DNA of 64,000 nt, from assembly GCA_030374805.1 (NCBI GenBank), contig JARGSG010000088.1:186001-250000 (forward strand). Direction: 5' to 3'. The position numbers were made by a program, and so were the translations under genes. Positions within the stretch are counted from its first letter, which is position 1, and each line of letters begins with the position of its first letter. Positions 53,006 through 63,703 of the stretch are shown here, piece after piece. Source of the DNA: Gracilaria gracilis. Taxonomy: Eukaryota > Rhodophyta > Florideophyceae > Gracilariales > Gracilariaceae. The notes below the pieces were generated by a model. That model saw only the letters and a program-made list of their open reading frames with translations, searched no databases and was not told the DNA's origin.

Positions 53006-53146
53006 TGGGAGCGTCCTGAAAACCCACAAACCATTTTTACCGTGCTCCAACGTCACGATTTAAACCAAAACGTGACGTTTGGACACTGGTTTTTGGGAAA
53101 TTTGTCCTAGCCTCCGCCCGCAACACAAAAACTTAAGACGCTCCCA
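53006..53146. mobile_element. MITE-like foldback element, 141 bp
   Basis: The ends are inverted: TGGGAGCGTC at 53006-53015 and GACGCTCCCA at 53137-53146. Inside is a second inverted pair, CGTCAC...GTGACG, at about 53052-53078. No coding capacity is present. A target duplication could not be identified with confidence. It lies 60 bp outside the MULE. Confidence 0.6.
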
Positions 53147-53374
53147 AATTACCACAACCTGTTGTATTGATCTCTTTAGACGCATTATATTACAGTTGAA
53201 TAAAGTTTTACAGGTATCGTTTCATGTCTAACTTCCCCTTTGCAGTCTGGATTCTAACGGCGACCTAGCTTCACCAATCGCTCTCACACACCCAGATTAA
53301 TTTGCATCACAGTCCTTTTTGCGCAATTCCTTCGACGCCAGAGAACCTTTGCCATCCTATACGCCACTCACACC

Positions 53375-54439
53375 GTGATAAACAACGACAACACCACTGT
53401 ACCTTCTCTTAATCTGTTTCGTCTATTTGCGCCTCTATGGCAAATACCGAGGCCACCAGCATCGCTTTCAAAGTCAAGAATCTTCAAGAAAGCCAATCAT
53501 GGAGCAACCAATCTTAAGCAGAAAAATAAACAGGCCGCAGGCAAAGATTTCAAAACACGTGGCCTAAGCTTCGATACTCCTGAGCTGACAGCTCTTCTCG
53601 ATGCAATTGAAGACGTTCAGTTCATTGGAAAGCAGGATTGATATAAGGTACACAGCATTTTCAATGAGCAGTACGCAGGACGAAACCGTAAGTCCGAATC
53701 TTTGAGGCGTAAAGTTTACAAGCTGCATCGTACAAACTCGCCGTTAGGTGATCCGAACTGCCCACCACTAGTACTTCGAACCAAACTACTGGAGCACAAA
53801 AATTGTTCAGAAAACGCTCATGATAGCGGATGACGTATGGAGAAGACGAGAACACTGATTTCAAGGAAGACCTTCTTCATATTGCTGAAGCTTCGACAAT
53901 CAATGTCATAGATGTGAATACGACAGACGACTGTGATGTATCGCACAACATTACCGTTCCAAAAGACCCATAAAAGCCTTCCGGGTTTGGTCTCTTTACT
54001 CTGCAAGCCGACCGTGTTAAAGATAATGCCTCTGCACCTGAACCATATCGTTTTCGAGTTAAAAACGTGCACGAACTGGTCTACCGACGTCCGAAGAAAG
54101 GTAAAGAAGACAGAGCAGACAAAGATTTTCTTGAAGTGTTTAAGCTTCATATTTTGGAAGAGCAACAAGCACGAGGTGCACGGGATAGCCGGGAAGAGCG
54201 TCACAAAGCATAAGAAGAACGTAGGGCAGAGAAACAGGATCAGTTTATGAGCATGTTGCTCATGATGATGGCGCAGACCCATGGCACAAAAGGAGCACCA
54301 TCGACTCGGGTGAAAGGTGTAGTGCAACGCCTTTGGTGGGAAAATCGAAACAGTCACGAAGATGTTCGGGATCTTCCTCACGGAGGGGTAGCACAGCAAA
54401 CGGAGCACTCCGAGAATGACACGACTAGCCGCGTGTAAA
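53375..54439 (+). pseudogene. Myb/SANT-like accessory protein of a PIF/Harbinger-type element, broken
   Basis: The + strand encodes GLSFDTPELTALLDAIEDV, then (after a TGA at about 53640-53642 that replaces an expected Trp) YKVHSIFNEQYAGRNRKSES, LRRKVYKLHRTNSPLGDPNC and PPLVLRTKLLEH. A frame shift near 53820 leads to an acidic region, a DKDFLEVFKLHILEEQQAR helix, and a Met-rich end (MSMLLMMMAQTHG). At least three further in-frame stops occur. The arrangement (Myb-like helix with GDP-C-P-P, then a charged coiled coil) resembles the second ORF of Harbinger-type transposons, which binds DNA and imports the transposase. The assignment is supported by the HARBI1-like remnant on the opposite strand nearby. 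Confidence 0.6.
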
Positions 54440-55379
54440 CCGAGGTCAACCCGTCACGACGAGCGTCGGAGTGTACAGTGCGGACCGGGTACCGTGTAAA
54501 GACTGAGCCTCGTAAGAGTGGAACGGCGACGAGACGATGTCGGACGGCGAACCAAGTAAGAGTGGGCAGTACAACAAACCCAAAAAGGGGCAAAGGGGTC
54601 CACAAGAGTGGGAATAGGTGCGCAACACACAAACAAAACCCAATACTGTGGCGAGTATACGACAGTAGTCGGAACGACACACACACGCAGTGGTAATACT
54701 CTAAGCGCCACAAGGGTGGGTAACTATACGTGAACGACGCGGTCGTCACTCCACTTGGAGGTAAACAGTCCGCGAAGGCGTGATAGTTAGAGCCAGAAAG
54801 CCCTTGCTTGACAAGGGTGATTTACTGAGGGAGCATAGCTCAACCTACTAAGTAGTGGGCTCGGCGCGGCCCCTGACAGTGGGCGCGCCGGCCAAATAAA
54901 GTATCAAATATATTTAGTAAATACTGCAATGCTGGTGGCACCGCCTCCTGGGTATCCGTGCAACACATGTTTCCGTCACCCCCACTGGGCGGTAGCTCAG
55001 GCCGTGCATCCCACGTGAACAATCCCAAAAACTGTCTGAGCGCAACACCCCGCCAGCGGCGGTACACCTAATCTAACCATTCTACGCATCAATGCGGAAA
55101 ATTCATTGTCTTCAAAACCTCCTCTTACGATTGTTGTTCTTCAAAAGGTATGGGAAGCAATGATTGTGATAATGACCATGATGGAAGGGAGAACAGCTAA
55201 GCTGGAGACTTGGTCTGTGCAGGTTAGAAGACCGTCTTGATTTGCTTCAACCCGACCAATCGGGTTCGGGCGTTCAACAATAATACCAAGGAGTGCAGCA
55301 TTCGGCGCCGTTCTCCGCGTTCTTCCCAAAATAGTTTGTCATTTAATCTCGAAAATGTACTCTGAACATTACGCATTCT
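54440..55379. other. Non-coding middle of the Harbinger-like element
   Basis: No gene was found. Between 54500 and 54720 the motif AAGAGTGG/AAGGGTGG recurs about four times at roughly 55-100-bp intervals. At 54890-54920 the composition switches abruptly from GC-rich to A/T-rich. Confidence 0.4.
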
Positions 55380-56362
55380 TCATTCTGCACTCTGGGGTAA
55401 TGATGTGGCTTCCATCATTTCACGTGCTTCGCGACGTGTCCTAGCAAACGTTGTGCTGCAGTCGCTTTTGACCATGAATGGATGTCGAGCCTTGCAGAAA
55501 GCGGCATCTACAACACAGCGTGCACCTTTCTCGTTGTGAACTTTGTCCAGTTTTCTGTACACTTTTCCTCTGTCGGCTACCACTGAATCATGTAGATAAC
55601 CGGGTGCATTTAGGCTGAATAAAATTATAACGCCAGATGGGGAAAAGACGATCACGTTGCCAACGTAGTGTCCGTAGACCCATCCATTGTAGTAACGGTT
55701 TTATATTAGACCGTCCCCACACTTCCGGATACGGATCTTGAGTCCGTCCATAAAACAGTAAACTTTTCTAAGCACTGGATAATTTGCTCTCACCATTCCC
55801 ATGTATTCTACAAGCTGCTCGTTGTTTGCCATCTGAATCAAAGCCATTTTGTCATGACCAGCACCTCTTGTACTATTCGTCGGCCAAACTGAAGGTACAG
55901 GGAAAGCACACAGTTCGTGGCGCCGAATACTGCAGAGAGATATTTTTGTGATCCAGAACTGCAGTCATGTGTTAGAACGAGAGAAAGACAGCTCTGTGAG
56001 TTGAATAACGGCGGGCGGCCTCTAGTTTCAGATGTTCGCTAGGCAGTAATATTTCCATTGCTTCCGTGTGGAGTATATTGCGTATAGAATGTTTTAAATC
56101 GTTTCAGAACGTAGTTGAATGCGTAATGATTGAAACCAGTCAATATAACCATTGATATGTCACATCCACTTCCATAAAGGTATTGAAAGAGAGACTGGTT
56201 AAGCATTTGAAAAGCTCTGCGAAAGATTCTGTACTTGGTTCGACGTTTTTTCATAACCCGACGCGCATTTCGTCGTCGCTTTAGATACAAACAGGCGATA
56301 GATAATGAAGACACTTGAAGGTTGGAAACAAGGTTTACTGGCTTATGGTAGGGCTTCGACAA
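55380..56362 (-). pseudogene. PIF/Harbinger-type transposase (HARBI1-like), broken
   Basis: From 56362 downward, the N-terminal helical part reads SMVILTGFNHYAFNYVLKRF. After a frame change, SCLSLVLTHDCSSGSQKYLS and FGATNCVLSLYLQFGRRIVQ follow, then in another frame the catalytic part: KVYCFMDGLKIRIRK (first Asp), YYNGWVYGHYVGNVIVFSP, LFSLNAPGYLHDSVVADRG (second Asp, HDS) and GARCVVDAAF. A TAA at about 55706-55708 stands where the family has Gln before N.YYNGW. The fold is the DDE_Tnp_4 nuclease of PIF/Harbinger elements and the vertebrate HARBI1 gene. Several frame changes and the stop show it is dead. It converges with the Myb-like ORF. Confidence 0.82.
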
Positions 56363-56401
56363 GTAACCTGACGATTGAAGTCGTTCGTCGGTGTTCTCGG
56401 A

Positions 56402-56565
56402 ATGCTAGTTTAGTATGCTAGATCGCTAGTTGTGAAAATAAAAGTCCGAAAAAACTAGCATTTTTGCAGTTTGCGCTAGTTGCCAAGGCAAAATTTTTTT
56501 TTATGGAAATTACGTTTCCGTTCAGTGCAGTTCAAACTTCATCTACTAGAGTTGAAGGCTAGTTT
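56402..56565. other. Cluster of GCTAGT motifs
   Basis: Within about 165 bp upstream of the HARBI1-like remnant, GCTAG or its complement CTAGC occurs about seven times (for example 56403, 56417, 56427, 56455, 56476, 56558). Subterminal motif clusters are typical binding sites for Harbinger Myb-like proteins, but no element end was identified here. Confidence 0.35.
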
Positions 56566-56654
56566 GCAGTTCCCCTGCCACCGTTCGTAGCTTTACATTC
56601 ACCACACTCGTCAAAAACACTCTAAAAAATTACGAACCCACCACCAGCGCTCCC

Positions 56655-57609
56655 TTATTCCAACCCTGCATTCGGATCCTGAGTCTCAGTTTCCCTAAAT
56701 GTAAAGTTGAAAAACTCCAACGGAACACTCTCTCCATTCTCGTACACCCTCCTAGCCCCAAACCAGCTTCCAACCCCTCCCAGCCTCTTCTCCTCCTGCT
56801 TCTCCAGTATGCGCTCCGCCGTTCGAGCAGCCGCCGCCGCACTATCAAACCTAACTATTGGCGCTCTACCTGGCAGCTGCCGCGGCACACACATCTCCCC
56901 ATCCTCGTCCACCATCACCCCACCCTTTCGCCTCTTACTCCGCCGACTTCCCCCAACCTCCCCTCCATTTCCTTCTCCGCTCCTTCCCCTCACGCGCCCA
57001 CCCCCACCACGGGAGCCAGGCGTCACCGGTGACCCTTTCTCTCTTCCCGCCTCCCTCCAAACGCCTCTTTCCCTCACCAGTTCCTTCACCTCCAACAACA
57101 ATTGGCACACCTTCTCCACCCATCCCACTTGCGCCTCCAACACCTCCACACGTCCTCTGAGCCCCATATTCTTCCTTCTCAGCGTCACCAGCTCCCTCCC
57201 GACGCACTCTACCATCCCACTCACATGCCTTCCAGTCTGCATTCCAGCCAACTTCATCCTTTTCCGAATGGTCGAAATCAAATCCATTGGCACCCCAATC
57301 TCCGACACACTCAGCACCACCCCTCCCATCTCACCAACCATCTCAGAAAGCTAGTCGTCCAAATGCTCCTTCAAATACCCTCCAAGCCTTTTCAACCGCT
57401 CCTCCATCTCCGCCGCAAACCTCCTCTTCGGTCTCCCATCCCCTCCACCCCCATCACCCCCACCTCCCTCTCCATCCCCACTTCCCTCCTTCTCCCCCAT
57501 GCAAACCTTGTCCCCACCCTCCTCCTTCCCTTCCCGGTGGCGTCTCTGGTACCTTCGTCTGGTGAAGCAGAGCCACTAGCTTCTCGTCCTCGACGTACCC
57601 ATTCGACAT
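56655..57609 (-). pseudogene. Unrecognised charged coiled-coil protein, broken
   Basis: A likely start at 57609 gives MSNGYVEDEKLVALLHQTK. A frame change within the G-rich stretch near 57530-57500 leads to a Gly/Asp-rich linker and RPKRRFAAEMEERLKRL. A TAG at 57351-57353 interrupts the frame, then 57341-56655 is open for 228 codons. That part has an amphipathic helix, a coiled coil (MGLRGRVEVLEAQVGWVEKV), a Gly/Arg-rich basic stretch ending GGSRRSKRRKGG (possible nuclear signal), and a conserved-looking C-terminus (APIVRFDSAAAAARTAERIL, SWFGARRVYENGESVPLEFF). No known family was recognised. It belongs to the block of decayed mobile-like genes up to 62.9 kb. Confidence 0.5.
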
Positions 57610-58174
57610 CGCAGAAATAAACGGCGGTTCACGATAACGAAGATAGATAAGAACAAGCGAGATGAACCCATTTGTGGCAGCACTCCCCCCCACTCCGCAC
57701 ACTCGTAGCACTGTCGGCCACATCCTCACTTGCGCGGCACAACCCTTTGTAACCCATTCACATCCACTCCTATTTCCCGCCATTCCACACAATTTCCATT
57801 TTTTCCTAGAAATCTCCACATTTTCCCAACCTCGGTCCATACCATATCCCAATGAAACCCATGAAGCACCAACTCTCAAGTATCAAAGGTACCATAAACT
57901 CTTACTTTCTATGCTTCATTTCACTGCATACCTTCTCATAAACACACTCTTCGACCCTACCTCCCCTACAGCCCTGCTGCCCATTTCTTTCCATAACCGA
58001 ATCATACAAATCCCCTTATCCCCTGGAACACTTTTTTCCATGACCAAAACAACAGTCCAATCTTGTACTTAAAGCTTTCCCCACTCTTTAGAATGTAGAC
58101 CACTTTCCTTTGACAGCTACCAGCACCCGACACCTTCCAACAGCCCATACCTTCAATCAAACAAACTCATCGCA

Positions 58175-59005
58175 ATGAGCTCCCATTCTTCTTCCCTCCG
58201 TTCTACAATCATCCCAGCTGTTGTCTTAGGGAAACCCCGTATTGGCACCATGCTTTACAACAATGGTTCCCCTCAGGACACCTTTCTCTCCATCGAAGAC
58301 TTCATTTCCGCAGAATGCCTTCCCCAAGGTCCAATCTTCTTCTGTGGCAGGAACGACCTTCTCGAAAAAGTAATTCTATCTTGTCCAACACCACGAGCAG
58401 AAGACTTGGTCTTCATCCAGGATGGTCACATTCTTCCCATCCTTTCCCAACACGGAATTGAGCACTGCACACGAGCCGCTCTTTACATCGCCGTTCCCAC
58501 TGTCAGCGCCTCCCCACAGGATGGTGTCACGCCTCTCTCTCCCAATGGTCTAACCACAGCCACCGGAAATTGGGCTCTGGCAATAGCTGAACGCCTCTAG
58601 ACCGCAGGTCTCACTTGCAGTATCGTCGACGAAAACGCCTTTTCCAAGTCTTACTACCAAAAGCTCGTTTGGATCTCTTCTTTCAATCTCGTCAGTTCTT
58701 CATTTGGATTCGTTACCATGTATGAAGTGGCTACCAAGTACGAAACTATTGTCTCAACTATAACGAAGAAGCTTCGAGGGATAGTCACCTTCGACACAGG
58801 TCTCTCCTTCAATATCCCTTCTACAGTGGAATCACTTCTGGAATACGGCAGCACCCTTACTTCCTTCCCAGCTTCTTTCTCGTAGTATGAATCTAGAAAT
58901 GCTTACTTCTATCTCACCTCTGCAGATGAAAACCTAGCCGGAAGGCAGGACCCTGCCCCTTTCCACACCAACTATATCAACGTTCTTAGACATCACATTC
59001 TATAG
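58175..59005 (+). pseudogene. Ketopantoate-reductase-like NAD(P)-dependent oxidoreductase, broken
   Basis: From the ATG at 58175 one frame runs 276 codons to a TAG at 59003-59005, interrupted only by TAG at 58598-58600 and TAG at 58883-58885. The N-terminus (IPAVVLGKPRIGTMLYNNG) resembles a dinucleotide-binding start; GPIFFCGRNDLLEKV, EDLVFIQDGHILPILSQHG and NWALAIAERL follow. The second half (YYQKLVWISSFNLVSSSFG, then YEVATKYETIV and FPASFS) resembles the helical C-terminal domain of the 6-phosphogluconate-dehydrogenase-like/ketopantoate reductase group. The assignment rests on general pattern and is moderate. It may be a retired host gene copied into this block. Confidence 0.45.
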
Positions 59006-59167
59006 TAATTAGAACAAATTGTAAACCTCGTACTCGTTGCAACTATACACAGAACCCGTTTTTTTCTCCAATTCTTTTTAAGTTGCCGCTTAAACGAATC
59101 ACCTGTTCACTTTTTATGTCAAGTCTCTATCAAGAACAAACGCAACAGTATAAGTGCTACATTATAC

Positions 59168-62100
59168 CTACTCATCGTCATTATTCATTATCATCTGTCT
59201 TTCCTCGTAATCCCCATCTGTATTCTCAGCAGGGCCACCTGACATCTCTTCATCTTCCTCTTTGTACTCGTCTTCTTCATCTTCTATATCTTCCATTTCA
59301 CTCTCTTCCTCCAAACCTTCATCATCGTCCAGCTGGTCGTTTGGGTCTTCTTCTAGCCCAAAGTTCTCATCTACGAACTTTGGCCGAAACGCTGGCTCCC
59401 TGTGCACCGTGTCAGGGAGCTTGTATCCTTCAGGTACAAAATACATGTGATATCTCAGGCAATTCTTTTTCACCAAGGCATCCATGTACCCAGCTCCCGC
59501 ATGAAACACATCCCCTCTCCCAATAAACACAAAGTAAGGCGGAACCCTGAACTTCTTCACAACCATTGTACGTGATAACCTCCTCAAACTCTTTTCATCC
59601 GTCACATAAATACTATGAGACCTCTCACAAACCCATATCATAAATGAACTCTCTCCAGAGGCCATTACGAAGAACCCCGGAATATCTCCCTTATCCTTCT
59701 CCACATTCGCCAACCCTCGAAAATCAGTGTGCAAAACCTGCCTTGGGCATTCCTATCCCGTACACAACACACGCCCTCCAGTCTGCAGTGCATACATCCT
59801 TTTCTCAGCCTTGCTGTTGTTGCAAAGGCGAAGAGCCGATGCAATTTGCCCAAACCCCGCATCCAACAACGCCCGCTTTCTCACCATCATCACATTCTTC
59901 TCATCAGATTCCATGCAATCAACAATCCCCTTCTTCGTCGTAATATATCGTCCCATTCCCTGCATCCTGTCCCCAGCATCCTTTCCTTCCCCCGCGTTGA
60001 TGATAGGATTCCATTTCGTTCGGTTTTCTTCCGACTTCAAGTCTGGCTGCTCCTTGACGTCCTTCTCAAAAACCTCTAGCAACCCTTCGGTCACATCTTC
60101 ATCCACCACCACGCACCTCTTCTTCGCCTCCTCTGACAGACCTCCATCAGTTCCGAAGTGTTCCAAAACACAGAAACCCCTTTCCATCAATTCCATTCTC
60201 TTCGTCGCAAAGTACTCTCGAGCGAGGTCATCCCTCTCCATTGCCGCCATCCAAAGAGCTTCTCCCTCCCCTCTCGGCTTTTCCTTTAACGGAAGCTTCA
60301 CCCCAAGTACTGGTTCTTTCATGCTATCCAGCTCCTTGTGCACATTCCGGGTGGCATGCCAGTACACCGCGTGATGGACCGCTCTCAAATCCGCCACTCC
60401 CAAACATCCCGCCCTGTGCTCCTTTCGCAAATGAATCATCTCCATCCTCGGGTGCTGGTGTTTCACTGCATTCTTCCCTCCCGGCCACTCACTCGGTAGC
60501 GCATTCACCAGACTCGTCCATGACATATCCAATCCACCAGCCCACTGACCTGCCTTATTCATCCCTTTCGGTGGTTTCTCGGGATTCTTATCTTCAAATC
60601 CATGCATCTTTCCTTCCTCCACCCTTTCTTCCTCGTCCTGAACGAACCTACTATCGTTCTCACTGCCACCACTTTCATCCTCGCTCGACGACACCAAATT
60701 TATTTTCTGTTCTTTGAAGAATTTCTTCAACGCCGGCTTCGTCATATTGCTGAATAGAGTAACAACTTCCATTGGTATATCTCCAGAAGGGGTCTTCACG
60801 GTGCCTTCCTTCATCCTCTTCGGAGCAGGTTGGATTTTTACCTCATCCTCATCGTCAGTAAAATCAATTAATCTCCTCTTCTTCTTCTTCTTCTTGCACC
60901 CAGCCTTGCTACCCCAATCCTCTTTCAGCCGGCCCGTAGCAATCTTTTTCCGTGTGCTCCGCCTCAACTCTCATGGCTCTGCTTCAGGGTCGTCCCCTTG
61001 CATGGAAGCTTCCAACAACATGAGAGCATCTTTTGCCTTATTAGGTGCTGCGGTTGACGTACCATCATCTACACCCACGACTTCAACCACCTCCTCCCCC
61101 ACCTCCTTCACCTTTTCTGACGTTTGAAGCGATACTTTGAAAACTTCTTGAAGCTTGTTTCCCGCGGTCTTCACCCTTCTAGACACCATCCCGTCCCATA
61201 AACGCGTCGCACCGCCACGTTCCATTTTTGCTGTCCGCATACCCAGATATTCCATCACAGACACATGTTTTCCTCCTAAGTTGAATACTCTCTGCAATAC
61301 TTCTTCAACACTAATCTCCTTCTTCTTCGCGGTGACATTACATAAGTTGTACATACCTATGGCACATTGAAAGAAGTGCTTCCTCATTTCTTCAAAACGA
61401 CCGGTTCTCGTAGTAGAAGACAACCTCAGTTCCACATGCCATTGCAAGCAACGTACGACAAATCGAAACTGCCCATCGGTGAGACCCATCAGGAGGTCAC
61501 TCGAGACATGCGTCAACGTCAGGGCTGCATCCTCCTCACACACCTTCTCAAAGAACTCCAAAAGCCCCTCACATTCCACAAACTTCAGAGCCAATGTCGC
61601 GTAACGAGTCAAGTGACGCACGCTGTAGTCTCCGATAGCCTCACTTCTCTTCAAAGCACCAGCTAACTGCTTCGAATTAATGGTCTTCACATCCACATGT
61701 GACTCGTCCACGACGTTCTGCACAAAAGATACCGTGCTATGAATTTTGTCTGTAAACGACATCTCCAGCACATTCGAATTCATCTCGTTCAGAAGATTTC
61801 CGAGTCGTAGTACCTCGTTCATTGTGATGGCCTTCCCATCCTTTCTTCCCCACAGCAAAACATCCAAAGAACAGACTATATCCACCCACTTCCCGCCTTC
61901 CCCATGCAAGTCTCGTAGCACAAGAATTCTGTTATATCCGTCTATGAGGGTTACGGGCACAACAACGCTCCCATCAATAACTATTTCATTCACAACATAC
62001 TGCCCTAGAGATGCCACAGCAATCAAACCTGCTGACAGAAGCCACCCAAAGTTGCGACATTTCATCATCGTCGCCTCCTTATGTCTCAGATTCACACTTC

Positions 62101-62494
62101 GTACTATCTTCTTCGGGATTTCAATCACCTCGATATCCATCGTCAACCTGCGTTGAACATAGTGTGCGACAGAAATCTGCTTGAGACACAGAGTGTTTTC
62201 TACCTCTTCCGACGGAACACTGTCTCCTTCATCGAACAAGTCCTCCTCCGCCTCAGCAAGCGGAGCCTTACTCGTCCGAATGAACTCCACAATAGCGTCG
62301 TCGGAGTCCTCTATGATGCTGACGCTCGCTCCCACGGGCTTCTTCATCCCTTTAGAAGATGTTACTCGAGTTTTGGAAGCTTCCTCAGCAGGTTTCTCGA
62401 CCTCCAGAGGAACCACTTTCTCAGGCTGAGATGTAGAAGACTTGCCAGCCCCGAACCCCGGAGTACTACTTTGCGGAATCTCGATTCGGTCCAT
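59168..62494 (-). pseudogene. Large protein with ParB/sulfiredoxin-like motif and C-terminal 2-oxoglutarate dioxygenase-like domain, broken by two stops
   Basis: One minus-strand frame runs from the ATG at 62494 to 59168, about 1,108 codons, with only two interruptions: TGA at 60971-60973 and TAG at 59753-59755. In the first third, VTLIDGYNRILVLRDLHGEG followed by ITMNEVLRLGNLLNEMNSNV resembles the ParB/Srx core (D-G-x-x-R, then an 'N-E' helix); this is tentative. The middle is charged, with basic (CKKKKKKRR) and acidic stretches. The end has a double-stranded beta-helix iron signature: VLHTDFRG (H-x-D), FIGRGDVFHAGAGYMD (distal His), and CLRYHMYFVPEG (Arg). It finishes with an acidic tail of about 70 residues. 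The stop at 59753 lies 30 bp before the H-x-D motif, so the dioxygenase would be lost without readthrough. Confidence 0.55.
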
Positions 62495-62910
62495 GATCGA
62501 CGTATCCTACGCATAAAAACCAGCCCAAAACAACTCAGCGTACTTGGTGGGTCTTCAGAACCTTGAAAACGGTAAGGGTACTTCGCGCTTCCATGACTTA
62601 TAATAATCTTCGTCCTCCAGATCACAACCAAGTCTTCTCCTTCTAGGGCAGTAGCGCTTAAAAGATGCCCGTAGAGCGAACGGAAAAGAGCCTTCCCTGC
62701 ACCACCGGCGGACCCCACACCTCTCACCTCCGCGGTTCCCACTTTCACCCTGCTCTTTTCTTTCCCACTCGTCACAAACAAATGCACCGCATCGCCGCCT
62801 TTCACTACCGGCGTAGCAGCGCGCGAAACCTTCTTCGTCATTGCTCGGGCTGGTAACATACGCGGCGTAGTGCCTTTTGCCTTCCCTCTCCTTCGTGTTA
62901 GGGGCGGCAT
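62362..62910 (-). other. Basic N-terminal ORF upstream of the large broken gene
   Basis: An ATG at 62910 opens MPPLTRRRGKAKGTTPRMLP, rich in Arg/Lys/Thr, and the frame continues past 62494 in a different phase from the large gene. It may be the true first part of that gene, joined by an intron ending near TTTTTATGCGTAG at about 62505 or by a lost frame, or a separate small basic protein. No homology was recognised. Confidence 0.3.
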
Positions 62911-63285
62911 TTCTAACACCCCTGCACTTGGGTTCGCTCGTCTTGAATCCGGCTCCCTTTTAAGCTTGCAAGGCTACATCGCGGTTACACGCGGCTGACA
63001 GAATGGAAAAGGTTGTTTACGACCGTCGAGAACGCTCGAGAGATCGGTTAGCTAGTTGTAACTCTCACTCCCGTTCCTTTCCGTCTACTTCATCACGGAT
63101 GCGCGTTTGCTCAATATTAGTTTAAACTATACACTGTGCCTATTTAAAAGTTTTATAGCGTACTCGCGGGACGTTTACAAATCTACATGAAGCTACTAAC
63201 GCTGCTAATATCTATAGTACACTTGTACAACAATGTTTGAGAAATATAGAAATAAATAAAATTTGTGGCGCACTAATTTCACTTT
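62911..63285. other. Intergenic, no gene seen
   Basis: The stretch is A/T-richer towards 63250. Nothing was recognised. Confidence 0.45.
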
Positions 63286-63368
63286 GGGACAGCGGACCGG
63301 GTGTCGTGGCGCTTCATCGGTGCAGCGGTGCAGCGATGAAGCGCCACGACACCCCGGTCCGCTGTCCC
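63286..63368. repeat. Palindrome copy 1
   Basis: The arm at 63286-63319 pairs with 63334-63368 with one single-base gap. The core is GTCGTGGCGCTTCATCG and its complement. The 14-base middle contains GGTGCAGC twice where copies 2 and 3 have a simple GGTGCACC-like centre. Confidence 0.9.
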
Positions 63369-63370
63369 CG

Positions 63371-63509
63371 GCACGTTGGCGGCCACGTATGCTAGCACCC
63401 CAGTTTCATCACAAACAGCTCGTTGACAGCGGGCGAATTTCACCGCTTACGGCTCGTTGGCGGTGCCACGTGTGCCACTGCCCCAACTTCATCACTCACG
63501 GCGCGTTGG
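63371..63509. repeat. Two degenerate direct units between palindromes 1 and 2
   Basis: 63371-63425 and 63452-63509 share the order CGTTGGCGG, CCACGT, a CCCCA block, TTCATCAC and a final CGTTG. They show that the palindromes sit in a larger, locally duplicated unit. Confidence 0.6.
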
Positions 63510-63512
63510 GAA

Positions 63513-63578
63513 AGCGGACCGGGGTGTCGCGGCGCTTCATCGGTGCACCGATGAAGCGCCGCGACACCCCGGTCCGCT
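63513..63578. repeat. Palindrome copy 2, perfect 66 bp with no spacer
   Basis: All 33 bases of the left arm pair with the right arm around the centre CGGTG/CACCG at 63545/63546. Arms read AGCGGACCGGGGTGTCGC then GGCGCTTCATCGGTG. Confidence 0.95.
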
Positions 63579-63627
63579 GTCACAGGCTGTCGTTGAAAGA
63601 ATATGGAAAACAAAATATTTTTTTGGG

Positions 63628-63703
63628 AGGACAGTGGACCGAGGGGTCTTGGCACTTCATCAGTGCACTGATGAAGCGCCACGCCACCCCGTTCCGCTGT
63701 CCT
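63628..63703. repeat. Palindrome copy 3, 38-bp arms with seven mismatches
   Basis: The palindrome is centred at 63665/63666 (CAGTG/CACTG). Seven of 38 pairs are mismatched, several explained by a C-to-T or G-to-A change at a CpG in one arm relative to copy 2. The centre carries a symmetrical change in both arms (CGGTGCACCG to CAGTGCACTG). Confidence 0.9.

Noticed and set aside
54829-54895. A tRNA-like stretch (GGGAGCATAGCTCAA...) near an A-box-like sequence
   Set aside because: There is no B box (GGTTCGA-type) at the right distance and no closing acceptor stem.
47771-62494. Stop-codon reassignment or programmed readthrough as an explanation for many in-frame stops
   Set aside because: All three stop codons interrupt the decayed genes, while intact host genes terminate normally at TAA, TAG and TGA. 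Decay is simpler.
63286-63703. A CRISPR-like array of three repeats
   Set aside because: Only three units with unequal spacing occur, each is itself a full palindrome, and the surrounding genes are eukaryotic.
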